From DATEZO01 sp035255485 (GTDB taxonomy: Bacteria > Pseudomonadota > Gammaproteobacteria > Burkholderiales > Burkholderiaceae_D), in assembly GCA_035255485.1 (NCBI GenBank), contig DATEZO010000297.1, positions 1 to 38,557 of the forward strand: a stretch of DNA of 38,557 bases, read 5' to 3'. The notes below the pieces were generated by a model that was not told the origin of the DNA, did no database searches, and saw only the letters and a program-made list of their open reading frames with translations. Below are positions 31,443 through 38,557 of the stretch, piece after piece; position 1 is the stretch's first letter, and each line of letters starts with the position of its first letter. Position numbers and translations under genes: made by a program.

Positions 31443-33007
31443 GCTGCTCTCCGCATGCGGGCGCGCTCGGCCATGCCGTACAGGTAGTCCATCGTGTCGA
31501 AGCGATAGCTGTCGAATTCGATGGCATTCTGATCCGCCAAGCTCAAGCCCGGCTGTCCGAAATCGAGTCGCGGTAACAGGTAGTAGTCGAGCACCGATTG
31601 ATTACTCTGGTCCAGACGAACCGCAACGGTGATGTCAGGCACCAGACTCGCATCGAACCGGATCTTCCATCGGTGGTTTCGGCCACTCTGGTTAGTCTGG
31701 CACCGGGCGAGCACCAGCGACACGGTAAATTCCCGGTTCACGTGGAGTAAATCGGTCGCTGGGTCCCGCACGACTCCTCCGCCTAATTCGGTAATTCTGG
31801 TTTCCGTTTTCATCACGATGGACGGATACATACGTCGCAGAAAACGATTGATTTCCAGATAGTGATAATTTCGGTCCGGCGTGAAACCGACCATTTCGTA
31901 GGCGCGAATTAGGCTGCCAAAACGGTGTGCATACACCGATGACGACGGCATGCCGTCTACTTCGTCGATCACCAGTCCAGACAGAAAACCTCGCTGCTGG
32001 TACAGGGAGCGGAGCCTTTCGACCAGTTCGTTGTCGGTAAAACGTCGTGACCTCGCCCGGATGATGCCCTGCGCGGTATAGAACACTTCTTGTGGCACGA
32101 TGGCTTCGAATGCCCTTTCCTTTCGGATCCACATGTCGGCACCGTTTACCACCCGCACCTTCTTCAATTTGAACGACACACGGTTATAGACATTATTGCC
32201 GATGTACTTCTCGTTGGTCAGCACCTCGTGCACGGTAGCGCGTGTCCAGGCACGGTCGAGGTCAGTAACGATATTCATGTCATTCAGACGCGCGGCGATC
32301 TCGGATTCGCTTAGGCTTTCGTCAATGAACCAACGATAGATCTGGTTGACGGTTTGGACTTCGTAATCCGGCCCCGGCATGAGGATGACACGGTCCGTCT
32401 GGAAGCTCTTGTGCTCGCCGCGTGCGAGCTCGCTCTTGATCGATCCTTGCTGGTCGACCAATACGCGTCGCAAGCCGTAGCCAGCAGGGCCTCCTTGCCG
32501 GTAACCCAGCTCAATCAACCGGCACTGGCCAGCGAATACCTTGGCTGATAGTTCACGGCTGTATTCGCCTGCCATGGCACGCTTGACGCCCTTGACGATC
32601 GTCGATACCGGCGAGCCGTCGTTTTCGAATTGCTCGGCACAGTATGCGACCTGAATACCTGCGCGCCGGCACACATATTCGTAATAGGCGCTTTCGTCTG
32701 CATCTTGAAATCGTCCCCACCGGCTGACGTCATAGACCAGGATGATTTGGAAGTCGGCGACACCAGTCTCGACATCCTTGATCAAGCGCTGCAGGGCTTG
32801 TCGACCATCAATACGCAGGCCGCTCTTCCCCTCGTCGGCGTAGGTACTGACAATCTCAATACTGCGGTGGGCAGCGTACTCACGAATCTTGTCGCGTTGA
32901 TTTTCGGTCGAATATTGCTGGTGCTCCGTCGACATCCGCACATATTCTGCTGCCCGGAACACTCCACTGCGCGGACGCTCGCCATCGCTCGTTAGATCTC
33001 TTCGCAT
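31439..33007 (-). CDS. Large serine recombinase (522 aa)
   Basis: The N-terminal resolvase domain shows YVRMSTEHQQYSTENQRDKI with the nucleophile Ser, then YADEGKSGLRIDGRQALQRL and YDVSRWGRFQDADESAYYEY. The recombinase domain follows (GVKRAMAGEYSRELSAKVFA, GYRQGGPAGYGLRRVLVDQQ) with a long C-terminal part, but there is no obvious Cys-rich zinc ribbon. ATG 33007 is chosen over a GTG at 33016 because GGAGGAG lies about 8 bases upstream. It heads the operon with the two ParB-like genes. Such recombinases of ~520 residues with ParB partners recur on proteobacterial islands. It is a second, independent site-specific recombinase besides the tyrosine integrase. Confidence 0.9.
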   Translation of the reverse strand: MRRDLTSDGERPRSGVFRAAEYVRMSTEHQQYSTENQRDKIREYAAHRSIEIVSTYADEGKSGLRIDGRQALQRLIKDVETGVADFQIILVYDVSRWGRFQDADESAYYEYVCRRAGIQVAYCAEQFENDGSPVSTIVKGVKRAMAGEYSRELSAKVFAGQCRLIELGYRQGGPAGYGLRRVLVDQQGSIKSELARGEHKSFQTDRVILMPGPDYEVQTVNQIYRWFIDESLSESEIAARLNDMNIVTDLDRAWTRATVHEVLTNEKYIGNNVYNRVSFKLKKVRVVNGADMWIRKERAFEAIVPQEVFYTAQGIIRARSRRFTDNELVERLRSLYQQRGFLSGLVIDEVDGMPSSSVYAHRFGSLIRAYEMVGFTPDRNYHYLEINRFLRRMYPSIVMKTETRITELGGGVVRDPATDLLHVNREFTVSLVLARCQTNQSGRNHRWKIRFDASLVPDITVAVRLDQSNQSVLDYYLLPRLDFGQPGLSLADQNAIEFDSYRFDTMDYLYGMAERARMRRAA

Positions 33008-33126
33008 ATGTCCCACTCCTCCAGCGCCGCCTGATTGCCTTCGTGCAATACGCCATCGAAGGTTGCAGGTGGATACAGCGCAGTACGCACACGAATGTTA
33101 CGTTAGCAATTAAACATCACCCCCAT

Positions 33127-33591
33127 CTATCGCGTCCTCTCTTTGCAATCGTCCGGCGACGGCTCATATGCATTTGAAAGCAGAGTGATTTTCACGATCC
33201 ACGAGTCCTTCTTTGCAATATCGTTCGTCACCAGTTCGGCAATTCGATATATTCCTGATGACAATGGGAGAATTGGCATCGACGCATCCATCTTTGCAAT
33301 TGCCTTCTGGCGCCGCTGATCATTGCGTTTGCGTTGCTGTGTACGATTGCGTTCGGCATATTCCGGATGTGTGTTCCGGTAATTGCGCCAATAATCCGGA
33401 TTACGCTCACACCATGCTTGTTGGGCTCGTACCTGATTGTCCTGATAATCGGGGTCTGTTTGCAGTTTGAGCTGCTGCCAGCGTCGGCGCCGCTCACGTT
33501 GGCAAGCTGGTGCAGCACAGTAGCTTTGTTGTGGCACCTGGGGACGTGGAGAAAAAATCTGATCGCATGCTACGCACCGCCTGTTTTCCAT
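33127..33591 (-). CDS. Small Cys/Arg-rich putative zinc-finger protein (154 aa)
   Basis: The N-terminus MENRRCVACDQIFSPRPQVP carries CxxC, followed by SYCAAPACQRERRRRWQQLK with a second Cys pair and a strongly basic helix. Together they make a likely four-Cys zinc ribbon with a DNA- or RNA-binding arm. The middle is Asn/Arg/Tyr-rich (RNPDYWRNYRNTHPEYAERN). ATG 33591 is preceded by GGAGG 4 bases away; an upstream frame to 33639 is unsupported. It lies 119 bases upstream of the recombinase on the same strand. I have the impression that this small protein accompanies such recombinase/ParB modules elsewhere, so it may supply the zinc domain that the recombinase lacks. That link is inference. Confidence 0.75.
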   Translation of the reverse strand: MENRRCVACDQIFSPRPQVPQQSYCAAPACQRERRRRWQQLKLQTDPDYQDNQVRAQQAWCERNPDYWRNYRNTHPEYAERNRTQQRKRNDQRRQKAIAKMDASMPILPLSSGIYRIAELVTNDIAKKDSWIVKITLLSNAYEPSPDDCKERTR

Positions 33592-34456
33592 AAGGCCTCC
33601 GCACAGTGAATAAACAGGGCGAAGGACGAAAGGCCCCATAGTGCGGCATTACATACTCGAAAATACAGTATGCATCTTGGAATATGCGTCAAGGATAAAT
33701 CGACACGACTTGGACATGAATCAGGCTAGATCGATAACACTCGCTAGATCCTTTACCTAAGCCTCGGGCGGGACAAGACGGCACGGTAACCTGGTACCAC
33801 TGCCCTTATGTAAACGTAACGGTCACTCCAATTGCGCCGAATAAACAACATAGGTATCCGCGATTCATGCAGTTGTGTGCCGAATAGAACACCACGTGTT
33901 AACACAACGTGCTTTTACCGTTCGAACGTGTTCTACCGGCATTAGACCTGCCAAGCCGGGGCATTTACCTCGCTGATGGCATTGACTTGGTAACCGGTCG
34001 CATGAACATCAACGAGCTGATGGCCTTAGTCGAATGTAAGCTCAGAAAGCAACGTTCAGTCACTTCACAGACTGAAAATGCAACTACCCCTTTGACAGGC
34101 CTATTCGACGATCTATGTTTTCTGCCCATAGCACCCTGAATCACCCTGCATCAATTCAGTCTCGAAGCAATTGCTTTACTACTCTTAACTGATATTGGTA
34201 GTTCGTATTGTTAAGAATACGAGTATTTTTTTACATCACTCCTTATGTATATGGAGTGAGTAGAACAAGTAAGCAAGTAAATGTAGTAGGTAGAGAGAGC
34301 TAATCAATTACTGCATAGAGCAGAGATAGTTACAGGGGGAGATTGGGTGTGCGCAATTACCCTTTCTCTGCACAGGTGCTCGCCACACGCTTGCATCCTC
34401 ACTCCATCGCAAGCAAGAACACCGCTCTTGCCATGTTCAACGATTGGAGAAAAATG
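33592..34456. other. AT-rich gene-poor stretch before the relaxase gene
   Basis: About 860 bases with no secure gene. A 76-codon frame from a GTG at 33909 to 34139 (LPALDLPSRGIYLADGIDLV, then TGRMNINELMALVE) looks protein-like and may be a small gene or a decayed one; I rate it about 0.3. The rest carries an imperfect mirror CATACT/AGTATG near 33650 and a palindrome at 34236-34259. It probably holds promoters for both flanking genes. Confidence 0.4.
34236..34259. repeat. Inverted repeat upstream of relaxase, oriT candidate
   Basis: TCACTCC (34236-34242) pairs with GGAGTGA (34253-34259) around a 10-base AT spacer, in an AT-rich region 200 bases upstream of the relaxase start. Relaxase genes usually lie beside their transfer origin and oriT regions carry such hairpins. 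No convincing IncQ/MobQ nick sequence was found; GGTGTGCGCAATTACC near 34347 is only a distant resemblance. Confidence 0.3.
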
Positions 34457-35194
34457 ATGTCAACGTATCACCTGAGAGTTAAGAGTCACATGAAAGGCAA
34501 GGCAGCCGACCGGTCAACGTACATCGCCCGAGAGGGCAAGTACAGCCATCGCAGAGATGATCTCGTCGCAACAGGATCCGGCAATCTTCCTGAATCGACA
34601 AACGGTAACCCTTACTGTTTGTGGAAGAGCGCAGATAAATATGAGCGGGCCAACGGGTGCGCGGCTCGGGAATTCGAACTGGCATTGCCCGCTGAGCTCA
34701 CGTTGGAGCAGCAACAAGAAGTATTGAATGAATTTATCGGCAGAGCAATCGGCGACAAGCCGTTCCAGTTCGCGATCCATCACCCGCGGGGCGCATTAAG
34801 TGGCCAGTACAATCCGCATGCGCACATGCTGGTCTGCGATCGCATCCCTGATGGAATTGAACGTCCGATCGACCAGATGTTTCGGCGATACAACCCGCAC
34901 TATCCATCGCGAGGTGGAGCGAGGAAAGACAGCGGCGGCAAGCCGGCCCAAGTGCTGCGAGAAGCGCTTATTGCACAGCGCAAGCTCTGGGCGGATATCC
35001 AGAACGCAGCACTAGAAAGGCATGGTCACGCCGCTCGTGTCGATCACCGCAGCCTGGAAGCACAAGGCATCGCGCGCGCACCGGAACGACACATCGGGCC
35101 GTGCGCAATTCGGCACATGACTGAAGAAGATAAGGCACGTTTGTTACAGGCGCGTACCACACGCTCGCACGCCAACGTCACGCAAGACACATAG
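34457..35194 (+). CDS. MobA/MobL-family relaxase (245 aa)
   Basis: Relaxases of the MobQ class nick oriT and lead single-stranded DNA into a recipient cell through a conjugation pore. Visible signatures are MSTYHLRVKSHMKGKAADRS, YIAREGKYSHRRDD, ANGCAAREFELALPAELT, QYNPHAHMLVCDRIPDGIER with the paired His residues (~122-124), and a C-terminal ARVDHRSLEAQGIARAPERH. The protein is short: there is no primase or helicase extension, as is usual for mobilizable islands. ATG 34457 has GGAGA 6 bases upstream; a longer frame from 34343 has an unrelated N-terminus. No coupling protein or type IV secretion genes are present, so transfer would need a helper element. A partial copy of its C-terminus follows at 35202. 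Confidence 0.88.
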   Translation: MSTYHLRVKSHMKGKAADRSTYIAREGKYSHRRDDLVATGSGNLPESTNGNPYCLWKSADKYERANGCAAREFELALPAELTLEQQQEVLNEFIGRAIGDKPFQFAIHHPRGALSGQYNPHAHMLVCDRIPDGIERPIDQMFRRYNPHYPSRGGARKDSGGKPAQVLREALIAQRKLWADIQNAALERHGHAARVDHRSLEAQGIARAPERHIGPCAIRHMTEEDKARLLQARTTRSHANVTQDT

Positions 35195-35201
35195 AACATG
35201 T

Positions 35202-35480
35202 GTGCTGTGCGGAGCCGTCACAACTAGGTTGACGGAAAGTGGCGGTAAGATTCGATTAGAGCTGCGTGATGAAGCCTTCGAAACAAGAAGGAACTGTGCA
35301 GAAATACAGAACGCAGCGTTCGCTAAATACGGTCACGATGCATGCGTCGATCATAGAACGTTGACAGCACAAGGAATTACACGCCGTCCGGAGCATCATC
35401 TTGGCCAAGCCAGAATCATTAAAATGTCAATCGAATGTAAAGCAGAACACGTTACAGAACGTGAAGAAACGGCTGCGTAG
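35202..35480 (+). pseudogene. Partial duplicate of the relaxase C-terminus (92 codons)
   Basis: Residues from EAFETRRNCAEIQNAAFAKY through GHDACVDHRTLTAQGITRRP and EHHLGQ align with the relaxase segment EALIAQRKLWADIQNAALER through GHAARVDHRSLEAQGIARAP and ERHIGP. The N-terminal nuclease domain is absent and the start is only a GTG. It begins 8 bases after the relaxase stop, so it looks like a tandem duplication of the gene end that has diverged. It could also be scar from recombination between two related mob genes. Expression as a small protein is possible but unsupported. Confidence 0.7.
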
Positions 35481-35590
35481 TATCGTGTAATGACATGGTG
35501 GCCTTCTCAAGTTTGAAGGGACTTTCCGCAAAATTGGGCGTAGCAGCGAAACAAATTCGCTGCTACGCAGCTACCAGTAGCACCGTAGCA

Positions 35591-37183
35591 TCAATTCAAA
35601 TAAAACATACGAGGCCGGTTCTGGAATTGCTGACGGAAATAACCGTCGTTTAATGTAACGCCAAGCATCTCACTTCGCGGTCCGTAAAGCGGGAAAACGA
35701 TTCTTTGTCGCTCAAGAACCATGAGCGCCGCAACTACGTTGGCCTTCTTTTGCCGTATTTCCATACTTCCCGCATACTGTTGAATCGTACGCACACCAAC
35801 TGTCCTGACACCCATTGGAGTGCCGGAGAGTTCCCATTCGTTAAACACTTTTATGAGCAGATCTAGAACAACGGCGGCATGTCTTTCATCTACAGGCGTG
35901 TTGATATCACCAAACAATGCCATATGCTGTTCTGTATAAAACATCATCAGCTGAATTGCACTTTGCAATATATCCAATTCAATTTCTGTTCCTGCACGCT
36001 CTTCAATGACGTGCAGGTTTGCTGCGACACGCAGGATGTTTTCAGCTATGCGGTTTGCGAACTCTGGGATTTTTGAAAGATAGCCTTTCCCTGTTTTGTT
36101 TTTTGAAATCCACTTTAACGTCAATTGAAACTGCACTTGTGCTGCTGATGCGAGTGTAAGCACCATACGCTCGATACTTCGTGTTCGCATCATCTCGGCA
36201 TAGCGTTTGAAAATGCGAGTAAGATTAGCGTAGTGGCGATCGCGCGCCTCGCGAACGACCTTCATGTTTCGCGGTCTCGTATTCGATGGCATAGCTCTGC
36301 TCACTGCGATGAGCATACGCGCCCCCAGACCAACATCGATTAAATCAGCGCCATGCTCCTTCACATACGTTGCGAAGCGTTTTGGTTGCATACCCCATGA
36401 TATCGAGACACGCGGTTCTGCTTGATAGACCGGATCACTAGTCATGCGTTCTCGCTTGATGAATGTCCCATCCCATGACTGGCTCAGATGCGGCATCAGT
36501 CTCCTCAAGTCTGACAAGATCGGAGTGGCTTCGTCGTGGACCCACGATGTACAAGCTGATTGAACTTCAAGACTCTGCACAAGTGACGGATAATTTACGT
36601 CTCGATGCATGATGTTTTCCGCCGTCTTAACCGTGCTGGGTTTGGCTTTCAAAAGTGCGGCATACTCTGTCTTCAGTTGAAGCAATCTCTCATCATCATC
36701 GAGGCTTTTATCGATTTTCTTGAGTAGCGCCCTTTCTTTTGCCTCCCAAATTTTCTGCTCGGCCTTCAATTCGTGTTGCTCTCGTGCGCTGATACTTTCA
36801 GAAAACTGAAAATCACGATGCGCTTGCGTAAGTTCATTGTTGGTAGTCGTTTTCCCAGAACCTGAGCTTGCGATGTAACATCCTGCGAGAGATGTTGGGC
36901 AGTGGAAGATATCGAGATATTCGACGTCAAATAGGCATTGCGTTGCGACCGCACTAGTCGTTAACATGACTGTGATGATGAGTTCGGGTGATGCTCCTGA
37001 AACCGCATGTACCTCATCATGCAACGAGCGTGTGTTTTGCGGCAAAACTGCACTGACGTCCCTTCTGTCAAAGTTAGCCATTTCCGGAGGCAAACCAAAA
37101 GATTTGGGCTGGAATTGACTGGGGTGTTCGGCGATCGTTTGCGAGTCGGAGCAGCTGCTCCATTTGGCACTAAAAAATTCCAT
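35591..37183 (-). CDS. DUF3987 P-loop protein (530 aa)
   Basis: DUF3987 proteins are found in prophages, satellites and islands and have an N-terminal P-loop resembling replication helicases. Here the segment ASSGSGKTTTNNEL gives the Walker A motif near residue 110, followed by a charged helical region and by QSACTSWVHDEATPILSDLR with an acidic Walker B-like pair. Later TFIKRERMTSDPVYQAEPRV and SISWGMQPKRFATYVKEHGA are typical family text. ATG 37183 is chosen: AGGAA lies 5 bases upstream, and the longer frame to 37357 overlaps a terminator. It lies downstream of the AlpA-like operon with that terminator between them, which may limit its expression. A role in replicating the excised island is plausible but inferred. 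Confidence 0.82.
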   Translation of the reverse strand: MEFFSAKWSSCSDSQTIAEHPSQFQPKSFGLPPEMANFDRRDVSAVLPQNTRSLHDEVHAVSGASPELIITVMLTTSAVATQCLFDVEYLDIFHCPTSLAGCYIASSGSGKTTTNNELTQAHRDFQFSESISAREQHELKAEQKIWEAKERALLKKIDKSLDDDERLLQLKTEYAALLKAKPSTVKTAENIMHRDVNYPSLVQSLEVQSACTSWVHDEATPILSDLRRLMPHLSQSWDGTFIKRERMTSDPVYQAEPRVSISWGMQPKRFATYVKEHGADLIDVGLGARMLIAVSRAMPSNTRPRNMKVVREARDRHYANLTRIFKRYAEMMRTRSIERMVLTLASAAQVQFQLTLKWISKNKTGKGYLSKIPEFANRIAENILRVAANLHVIEERAGTEIELDILQSAIQLMMFYTEQHMALFGDINTPVDERHAAVVLDLLIKVFNEWELSGTPMGVRTVGVRTIQQYAGSMEIRQKKANVVAALMVLERQRIVFPLYGPRSEMLGVTLNDGYFRQQFQNRPRMFYLN

Positions 37184-37197
37184 AGTTATTCCTGTTG

Positions 37198-37220
37198 AAA
37201 AAGGGCGCCATTGGCGCCCT
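37198..37220 (-). terminator. Minus-strand terminator/attenuator ahead of DUF3987 gene
   Basis: Read on the minus strand, AGGGCGCC and GGCGCCCT form an 8-bp GC stem with a 3-base loop, followed directly by TTTTT. It lies in the 47-base gap between the 93-residue gene and the DUF3987 gene, so it could reduce read-through within one operon. Confidence 0.75.
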
Positions 37221-37230
37221 AAGTGATTGG

Positions 37231-37512
37231 TCAACTGCGCGTCGTGTTCGCGGAGTTTGAATCGCCTTGGTGATTTCTCTTCACCTGCTGCGCCTTCCTG
37301 ATCCACCACTTGAAAAAAACTTCTTGGCTCAGAGCGAAGCCTCTCGACTTGATCCACTCGAACAGTTCTGCTTTCGTGTAAAGATTGGCCGCAAGAGCAC
37401 GTTGCATCGTTGCGTACTCGGTATCGAAGATTTTTCGGCTGTGCTCTGCCGTTTCAATTTCGCACAGAAGGTCGATGGCAGCAGTATTTCCAATGAGGTC
37501 AGGATTGCTCAT
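37231..37512 (-). CDS. Hypothetical protein, 93 aa
   Basis: It reads MSNPDLIGNTAAIDLLCEIE, then TAEHSRKIFDTEYATMQRAL, and ends with basic RKAQQVKRNHQGDSNSANTT. Helical and soluble, with no recognised family. GGAGG lies 4 bases before the ATG and the start overlaps the stop of the AlpA-like gene by 4 bases, so the two are coupled. The position between AlpA and a DUF3987 protein suggests a replication or excision accessory factor, which is inference from context only. Confidence 0.7.
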   Translation of the reverse strand: MSNPDLIGNTAAIDLLCEIETAEHSRKIFDTEYATMQRALAANLYTKAELFEWIKSRGFALSQEVFFKWWIRKAQQVKRNHQGDSNSANTTRS

Positions 37513-37790
37513 ACGGCCTCCTTCGCGAGTTGCGCCTGCTGTGGTTGCTCACCCTGAATTACTCGAATTCGAGGGCGACTTGCGAGCCACGCCTCCACTT
37601 CCGCAAGGTGCCAGCCGCGTGCGCGGCCTCCAAGCGCAATAGGACGCGGGAATTCGCAATCGTAGCCCCGATTTTTTGGGTCGAGCCTTGCATAAATCGT
37701 GCTACGTCCGAGCCCAGTGAGCAACTTAAGCTCAGGAAGCCGAACTGTGCCCTTGGTTGAAATACTGTTGTCGTGATTTTTTGCATTCAT
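37509..37790 (-). CDS. AlpA-like excisionase/regulator (93 aa)
   Basis: AlpA-type proteins are small winged-helix/MerR-like DNA binders that activate integrase expression or excision in P4-like elements. Visible: VRLPELKLLTGLGRSTIYAR (the HTH), then LDPKNRGYDCEFPRPIALGG and RARGWHLAEVEAWLASRPRI, the standard family end. ATG 37790 (MNAKNHDNSISTKG) is chosen because the family-like part begins right after it and GAGG lies 9 bases upstream; a longer frame to 37928 has unrelated text. It lies at the end of the island opposite the integrase, a frequent layout. Confidence 0.85.
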   Translation of the reverse strand: MNAKNHDNSISTKGTVRLPELKLLTGLGRSTIYARLDPKNRGYDCEFPRPIALGGRARGWHLAEVEAWLASRPRIRVIQGEQPQQAQLAKEAV

Positions 37791-38330
37791 AGCGATTAGC
37801 CTCGGATCATCTGCACCCCGCTCAACAACTTGTGAGCGAAAGCGCACGACGTGACCTGCCCCCCCATCACAGTCACGGGCGCAAAACATCACCGCGAAGG
37901 CAATGACGCGCCGGGCCGGAATGGCCAAGTGTTAAAAAAAGGGGGGAAGAGACCATGAATGAACACGCCTGACCTTTACTGGAACAAAGGCTGGTCATGT
38001 TCACTGCCTTATTACAAGGCGGTCTTGGCTAATCTTGCGGCTGCAAGGGCCGCTTGATTGGCTTTGACTGTTAGGCCAAAGCCGCTATTAGGATTGGGTG
38101 ACTGAGCCAAAATATAATCAAGCTCGTGCTTCTGGTCAAGCGTTGCATTCTGACAGAGACATGATTGCCACCCAAGGTGCCAATAAGCTAGTTGCGGCGA
38201 AATCCAGCGACATGAATGTATAGCCAAGATTATGGGGAGCATGAAAACACTGATTTAGTCGTCGCTATGTCACGGCGTCCGCCCCATCTTTCGGTTTCTT
38301 TTTCCATTGAAGTACATTTACATCCTGAAA
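37791..38330. other. Right-end gene-poor stretch
   Basis: No secure gene is visible. A 76-codon minus-strand frame at 38012-38242 starts with an ATG lacking a ribosome binding site; its text (LAYWHLGWQSCLCQNATLDQ) is not recognised, and I rate it about 0.25. The part near 37791-37930 probably contains the promoter of the AlpA-like operon. Confidence 0.4.
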
Positions 38331-38354
38331 TTTTTGGGGTATTTTTGGGGGTAA
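38331..38354. promoter_or_regulatory. Candidate integrase arm-type sites, right end
   Basis: TTTTTGGGGTA (38331-38341) and TTTTTGGGGGTAA (38342-38354) are direct repeats at an 11-base period. They share TTTTGGGGGTAA with the left-end site at 259-270. They lie ~65 bases inside the attR-like repeat, where arm sites are expected. Confidence 0.45.
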
Positions 38355-38416
38355 CTTTTCGAAGTTAATTCAGAAAGTCGAATAATTTCAGTGCCTTAGA
38401 TACTCTGTTAAAGTGT

Positions 38417-38447
38417 ACCTATCCCACCAATTCGATGTTTCTGGAAT
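38417..38447 (+). repeat. attR-side repeat
   Basis: ACCTATCCCACCAATTCGAT and the following GTTTCTGGAA match the left repeat at 124-158 except for a missing base in the CCA region and two or three substitutions. No tRNA body precedes it. This marks the right boundary of the island. The divergence suggests an old insertion or an attachment site contributed by a different element. Confidence 0.65.
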
Positions 38448-38461
38448 TCCAAGAACGTCCT

Positions 38462-38503
38462 AAAACCCGCACTTCTCGCTCGGAGATTGCGGGTTTTTTG
38501 TTT
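38462..38503 (+). terminator. Terminator hairpin beyond attR
   Basis: AAAACCCGCA pairs with TGCGGGTTTT, with an inner TCTC/GAGA extension and a TTTTTTGTTTT tail. It copies the base and tail of the left terminator (169-210) but not its apex, so the repeated end region covers the tRNA 3' end plus terminator. Confidence 0.75.
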
Positions 38504-38557
38504 TAACACGTCCAATTCGTTTCGCTGAGATTCAGTTCTTTTGGGGGCATGCGTGGG
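38504..38557. other. Possible start of a second tandem element
   Basis: After the right terminator, CGTCCAATTC and, at the very edge, TTTTGGGGGCATG echo the left-end arrangement (CGTCCATTGAC then TTTTGGGGGTAA before the integrase). The window ends here, so whether another integrase follows cannot be seen. Confidence 0.3.

Noticed and set aside
1..38557. Prophage
   Set aside because: No capsid, terminase, portal, tail or lysis genes were found. The integrase, AlpA and DUF3987 genes with a relaxase fit a mobilizable island better.

Overview
The window is an almost complete integrative genomic island of about 38.3 kb, probably from a Burkholderiales-type betaproteobacterium. This rests on protein resemblance (P4-type integrase, AlpA, MobA/MobL, small Burkholderia-like accessory proteins) and mixed base composition; no species call is possible. 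It sits at the 3' end of a tRNA-Met(CAT) gene (61-137). A diverged copy of the tRNA 3' end plus a downstream terminator lies at 38417-38503, so the two ends look like attL and attR. Just beyond the right end is another integrase-end-like motif, suggesting a second element in tandem.

Layout. (1) 1-1541: tRNA with promoter and terminator, then a tyrosine integrase. (2) 1542-3900: a hypothetical gene, a DUF3800 gene overlapping a possible structured RNA, and gene debris. (3) 3938-16725: a tight four-gene operon. It encodes two unfamiliar ~940-residue proteins, a 1986-residue DEAD/DEAH helicase of the COG1205/DUF1998 type (DruE-like), and a RecB-like PD-(D/E)XK nuclease with an iron-sulfur staple. 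This is best read as a Druantia-like anti-phage system. (4) 16726-18330: a folded element, a secreted HNH nuclease, small genes, a LexA-type box and an IS3 remnant. (5) 18421-22052: a restriction-modification block with a putative PD-(D/E)XK endonuclease, a C5 cytosine methyltransferase and a convergent Vsr repair endonuclease. A three-copy 22-bp-period CCTAGG array precedes the endonuclease and a near-perfect LexA box precedes the methyltransferase. (6) 22710-28006: a RADAR system, rdrA and rdrB, two bases apart. (7) 28246-33591: small plasmid-like genes, then a minus-strand module of a serine recombinase, two ParB/RepB-like proteins and a small Cys/Arg-rich protein. (8) 34457-37790: a MobA/MobL relaxase with a partial duplicate of its C-terminus, a DUF3987 P-loop protein, a small unknown and an AlpA-like regulator.

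How it works together. Integrase and AlpA would control integration and excision. The relaxase would make the excised circle mobilizable; there is no type IV secretion system, so transfer would need a helper. The ParB and DUF3987 proteins may help maintain or replicate the excised form. The cargo is a stack of at least three defence systems acting at different levels: DNA processing by the helicase/nuclease operon, modification and restriction, and RADAR-mediated nucleotide deamination. The least described parts are the two unfamiliar proteins of the helicase operon, the CCTAGG array, the LexA box at the methyltransferase, and two multi-stem foldable elements at gene 3' ends.
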